From: Cyanoderma ruficeps
Lineage: Eukaryota > Chordata > Aves > Passeriformes > Timaliidae
Direction of reading: 5' to 3'
Assembly: GCA_008694505.1 (NCBI GenBank)
Contig: VZDJ01000219.1
Location: forward strand, 13,210,547 to 13,274,546
DNA length: 64,000 nt
This document shows, piece by piece, positions 60,201-64,000 of the stretch (positions are counted from its first letter, which is position 1; each line of letters opens with the position of its first letter). A model generated the notes under the pieces. The model searched no databases. It saw only the letters and a program-made list of their open reading frames with translations, and was not told the DNA's origin. A program made the position numbers and the translations under genes.

Positions 60201-63200
60201 CTGATGGATTTTTCTCCCTGCTGATTGGGAGCCCACCTGGGAACAGGGGTGTTCCAGGAGGTTCAGCACTTCTCTGTGTCAGGCTGCAGCTGCCTGAGGG
60301 AGCCACTTCACTCGAGGAAATTATTTGAGGTTTTGTTTTTTTTTTTTCTGAGAGCCTCTTGACAGTAGGTAAAGATTGTTTCAGCTTGAGGGAGTGCCAG
60401 CTAGAAGCCTCCATATCCTGAACGACATGCAATGCCATGGAAACTCCTGCTAAAACTCTGTCCTTGCGAGATGCTGACCCTGACCTCAGGGTCTGTCCTT
60501 TCAACCAGCACTGAGCAGCCCATCTGGACAAGAACTGGCAAGTTGGAGATGGCCTACAAGCATCTCCTAACAGGACATCCTTCCATGGATTATTTTAGCT
60601 AAGAATGTAACTCTCCACGTCTTGCAGATCTCTTCCCTGTTCTCTCAGGGCGGAAAAAAAAAAAAAGTACTACTGTGAGAAAAAGGGAGAAATGGATGAT
60701 TTTTGGCCACAGCTCTTCTGTGGTGACTAAGCAGACTGCAGCCTGATATGTCTCAATCTGAACAGCCCAATTTTGATGGCCCTGTCACACGTAATTACCA
60801 ACAGAACTTCCAGCTTTTCTTTAGCCCGTGCAGTAGTCCCAGAAATCCTGACTGTTGGGCATTATCTGCCTTATATGAGTTGTAATCGCATCGCATTTTT
60901 GTTTATATCCCCCAGTAATAGAAAACACGCAGATCTTCAGTTTGACTTTAAGAATAAAGTAAATACATACTTCTGGCAAATTGTTTGGAATTATAGTTTA
61001 ACAGCATCTGGTTCAGATATTCTGTAGTAAATTGTTGGCACAGGCGTTGCCACATTTTTTTTTCGTTATTATTATTATTATTATTTGAACCAAAATGTTC
61101 TCAGAAACATGTGTTTTTCGTCCAGCTTCCATGTAATCCATTTTATGACGGCCGCAAAGCTGACGAAGTTTGAAACTTAAACTACCTGGGCAGAAGGGAT
61201 TGTTTCTGGACACTCATTACACAGCTGATTAACTGAGGAATAAGCAATTCTGGCATGTAACCCGGCGTGTCAGTTGTTTTGGCTTTTTGTCTCAAGGAGT
61301 TGTCTTTCTTGAAATACCTCCCCAGGTACAATGTGTACATTCCACCCTGTTTTGCTCACAAATTACATACCTGTCTTTTATGTCAAGTCCAATAGAGCTG
61401 CACCAGGTTTCCTTATTCCACATTAAAAGTAACCAATTACTTGAGTAAATACCTGTTTTAAAAATATCTCGGAGTGGTTTCCTGCTGCTCTAAATACTGA
61501 AATGCTTGGCAGTGTTTCTGACTCCTATAAATCTTTCCAATAGTTCGTATTTTATCAAAGAAGCCACATCAGCTTTAAACCTGGTGCATAAGTCATTGAG
61601 AACATTTCTCAAATACAGGATTTTTACACAAGCAATCAGGAAGAGAATGTCTGCATCATTTTTAATGTAATTAGCTTTGGCTTTTCCTGCATTTCATTTT
61701 CTGTGACGTTATTGTCAACTTCTGCTCGTTCCTCATAAAAACTAGTTACCAGAAATCCAAAATCGATGATGAGAGGGGAAAAGTGGCTTAAAATACAACC
61801 CTTTGAAGCCTCCCAACAGACCTACATTTACAGAGCCTAGCAGGTTCTCCAGTGTCGAATCCCATTTCAGTCACTGTCAGCAGCTTTATTCGCACCATCC
61901 GAGAACCAACTTGTGGGAATTAAATCAACATGTTCCCAGAGCAGGTCCCACACCAGGAGGAACCAAGTCCAAGAGGCAGCTTCCTCCAATCTCCTGACCA
62001 CTTTCCCAGCAGGGCTTTGCAGCTCTGGGCTGGCCTGGTAATGATGTGTCATTTGCAAGTCAGCACCTTGCACTAAGCCCCGAGGTGGGAAAATTACCCA
62101 GGAGAAGAGGCAACACTAAATTCCCCTGCCTTGCTTATTTTCTCAAGTCTGATGAAATCCCCACTGCGCTGCTGGGGCTGCACAGCACAGCTCACTCCAG
62201 CTCTACTGTGAAATGTGTTTAGTCACAGATAGAAAGCCCAGAATCCAGACCTTGGCACACCTTCCCCACAGCATCCTCTTCCCTTTTGAAGTCATCGGCC
62301 TTCAGAACTGGGTGTGCTCGCTCTCTGCCCGGGTGCTGGAGCCTCTTGCACAGCATTCCTCAGCCTTCACCTGCCTGCAACGGCCTTGCAGGGACACAGC
62401 CCTCTTAATAGTCATGAGGGCAGCTCATCTCCCTGAAGACGCCAAACAATTAAACGCTTCCCATTTCAAGGCAGTTGCAAAACGCTCCTGCCACTGCTTG
62501 ATCATACGAAGCCTTAATCGAATTGTGAAACGTTCTTAAAAAGAAAAGCCTCTGTGTGTTAACTAAAGGGAGCTCAGAGTGTGTTCCTGAAAGCCAAGAG
62601 GTTTTCAGAACTTCTGGAAGGAGGTATGATCCTCTCCAAAGTGTTGCTGCTCAAATGTGTCCTCAAACACCTCGCAGTGGGACACCGTCCTGCAGTCAGG
62701 CTCCTGTGTCCACGCAAGCTCCCAGTGCTGGAGCAAAGCTGCAGGCTCAGTGCCTTTGAGATTCAGGCATCCCAAGCCTCCTGGAAACCAGCCCCTAAAT
62801 CACTGGAAGTGGCAACTATTCTATAAAATCACCCGGCAGTCGATCGTGCTGCCAGGGAGCGAGTTACGCCACGCTCCGAGAGACGCCAGGTTTGCTGGAG
62901 CGTGACCTGCGGATCACGCGCTCTCCCTCATCACCCTCACCTCGAAAGTGCAGCCACAGCTCCCCGACTCCCTAAGGAAGAGCTGGATGGCACCAGGTCC
63001 TCTAAATCCCAGGAGCACCCTGAGGAGTGACGGGGAGAGGGAGAGAGAAGCAGGGAGAAATCCCGCAGCTCTGAGTGCCGCCCGCTGCCCAGCTCCGCGT
63101 GCCGAGCAGGAGGAGATGGGGAATGCTCAACGTGCTGACAGCCGGCAGATTTCTTCCCCAAAGTGACACGAGGAGGGGCTATTTTAGGCACGGTTTTGGC

Positions 63201-64000
63201 GAGGAAAATATGTTAAAATAACCTTGATTGGAGAGATTAATACAATATGGGCTGGAAAGGAGGAGCAGTGCGCTACGGCAGCCAGGGCTGCAGGGTTCAA
63301 AGGACACGCTCTGAGAAATTAGGAGACCTGACCAGAGAAATCAGCCAGAGGGAGGAACATGGGGTCTGCAGGATGGAGGCTGCACAGAATTCAAAAGTCC
63401 AAAGGGTAAAACACGTCCAAAAATTGTAACTTTAAAAAGAGGCAGAAAGATTGATGAGGAATGGCTGCGGGAGGACATCAGCCTGAAAGCAGCAGGGGAA
63501 CAACATTATGAGAAAGCATCATTTTCAAGGCACCAGGAATGAAAAATATTTTATATAAATATAATACAAAGTTGCTGGTTAGGAGGCTGTTACCTCCTGC
63601 AACAGAGAAAAACTGCCATCCCTTAAATTCTCCTGCCTGAGTTCAACTCGTTCAGCCCCTGGTCTTTGAACACTCGAGCTAAGTTAGACCTAGCAAAGGC
63701 AATTAAATAGCAAAACTCTTCAGCAGTATAAATAGTAAGAGAACAAGGACAAAAGAAGGGCCAGGCACTCCGGGTGAGGTACAAATGAAGAAGAAAAACC
63801 TATTCCTTTAATAGCCCTGCTGTCAGAAAGGGCAGAGCCCATCCCAGGGGCACGGGGGCTTTGCAGACATCCGCACTGGCACAGCCAGCTCCTTAGAGGA
63901 AAGCTGCAAGTTGCAGTTCTGAAGGCAGCAGCATGTTGATAAAAGGGAATTTCCACACGAGCTTGGCACCACCGTGAAGAATTTCAACCTTAAAGAAAAA
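60201..64000. other. Noncoding unique sequence with CNE-like stretches
   Basis: No exon is supported. An A-rich run lies at 60653-60666. An (ATT)n microsatellite lies at 61064-61085. About 60770-61020, 61090-61210 and 61380-61790 are AT-balanced and CNE-like. About 62845-62925 is CpG-richer (GTCGATCGTGC, GAGCGAGTTACGCCACGCTC). About 63520-63600 is AT-rich. The remainder shows nothing recognisable. Confidence 0.5.
61064..61085. repeat. (ATT)n microsatellite
   Basis: Seven tandem ATT units after a T run. Confidence 0.9.

Noticed and set aside
59845..60531. 228-codon antisense open frame
   Set aside because: It reads through the GTTTT microsatellite, giving a low-complexity K/T/N/Q stretch, and has no recognisable domain or splice context.

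Overview
This window reads as vertebrate, almost certainly avian, noncoding nuclear DNA. The main evidence is the interspersed repeats. There are eight clear CR1 LINE pieces. Most are 5'-truncated and keep the typical bird CR1 3' end, with the phrase GGTCCCTTCCAACC and an ATTCTATG-like tail. There is also one solo LTR of an endogenous retrovirus. Repeat density is low, single-base gaps (N) occur at 3486, 16215 and 22562, and there is no compact gene packing. The CR1 subfamily and the LTR style suggest a songbird, but that is an inference from memory and not a database result.

I found no protein-coding exon, tRNA, rRNA or CRISPR array that I can support. The longest open frames (272 codons antisense at 13106-13924, 257 codons antisense at 51564-52337, 228 codons antisense at 59845-60531) are frames running through CR1, GC-rich or simple-repeat sequence. 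None shows recognisable domains. The window is therefore best read as an intergenic desert or part of a very large intron.

Layout:
- 1-8.6 kb: unique sequence with a small, very CpG-dense patch near 3.1-3.35 kb.
- 8.6-21.3 kb: unique sequence with four CR1 pieces (8.6, 13.3, 18.8 and 21.2 kb), a 20-bp minisatellite (17.4 kb) and a probable conserved noncoding element with a perfect hairpin (15.2-15.5 kb).
- 21.3-32.3 kb: a strong 13-bp-stem hairpin (24.35 kb), the solo LTR (about 27.9-28.3 kb) and a CR1 (28.8-29.2 kb).
- 32.3-34.9 kb: two nearly identical 150-bp arms in inverted orientation around a 2.2-kb spacer.
- 35-47.4 kb: unique sequence, a 41-bp tandem repeat (40.1 kb), a CR1 scrap (43.4 kb) and a CR1 (46.9-47.4 kb) that shares a 166-bp identical run with the one at 13.6 kb.
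- 47.4-56 kb: remnants of an ancient amniote repeat (49 kb), a 50-bp tandem duplication in a possible second LTR (51.2 kb), a CpG-rich patch next to a CR1 (51.6-52.35 kb) and a diverged direct-repeat pair (52.5 and 55.4 kb).
- 56-64 kb: AT-rich unique sequence with several stretches that look like conserved enhancers.

Since there are no genes, no pathway can be described. Any function is likely cis-regulatory. The stretches called CNE-like are chosen by composition and motif content only, and conservation has not been tested.
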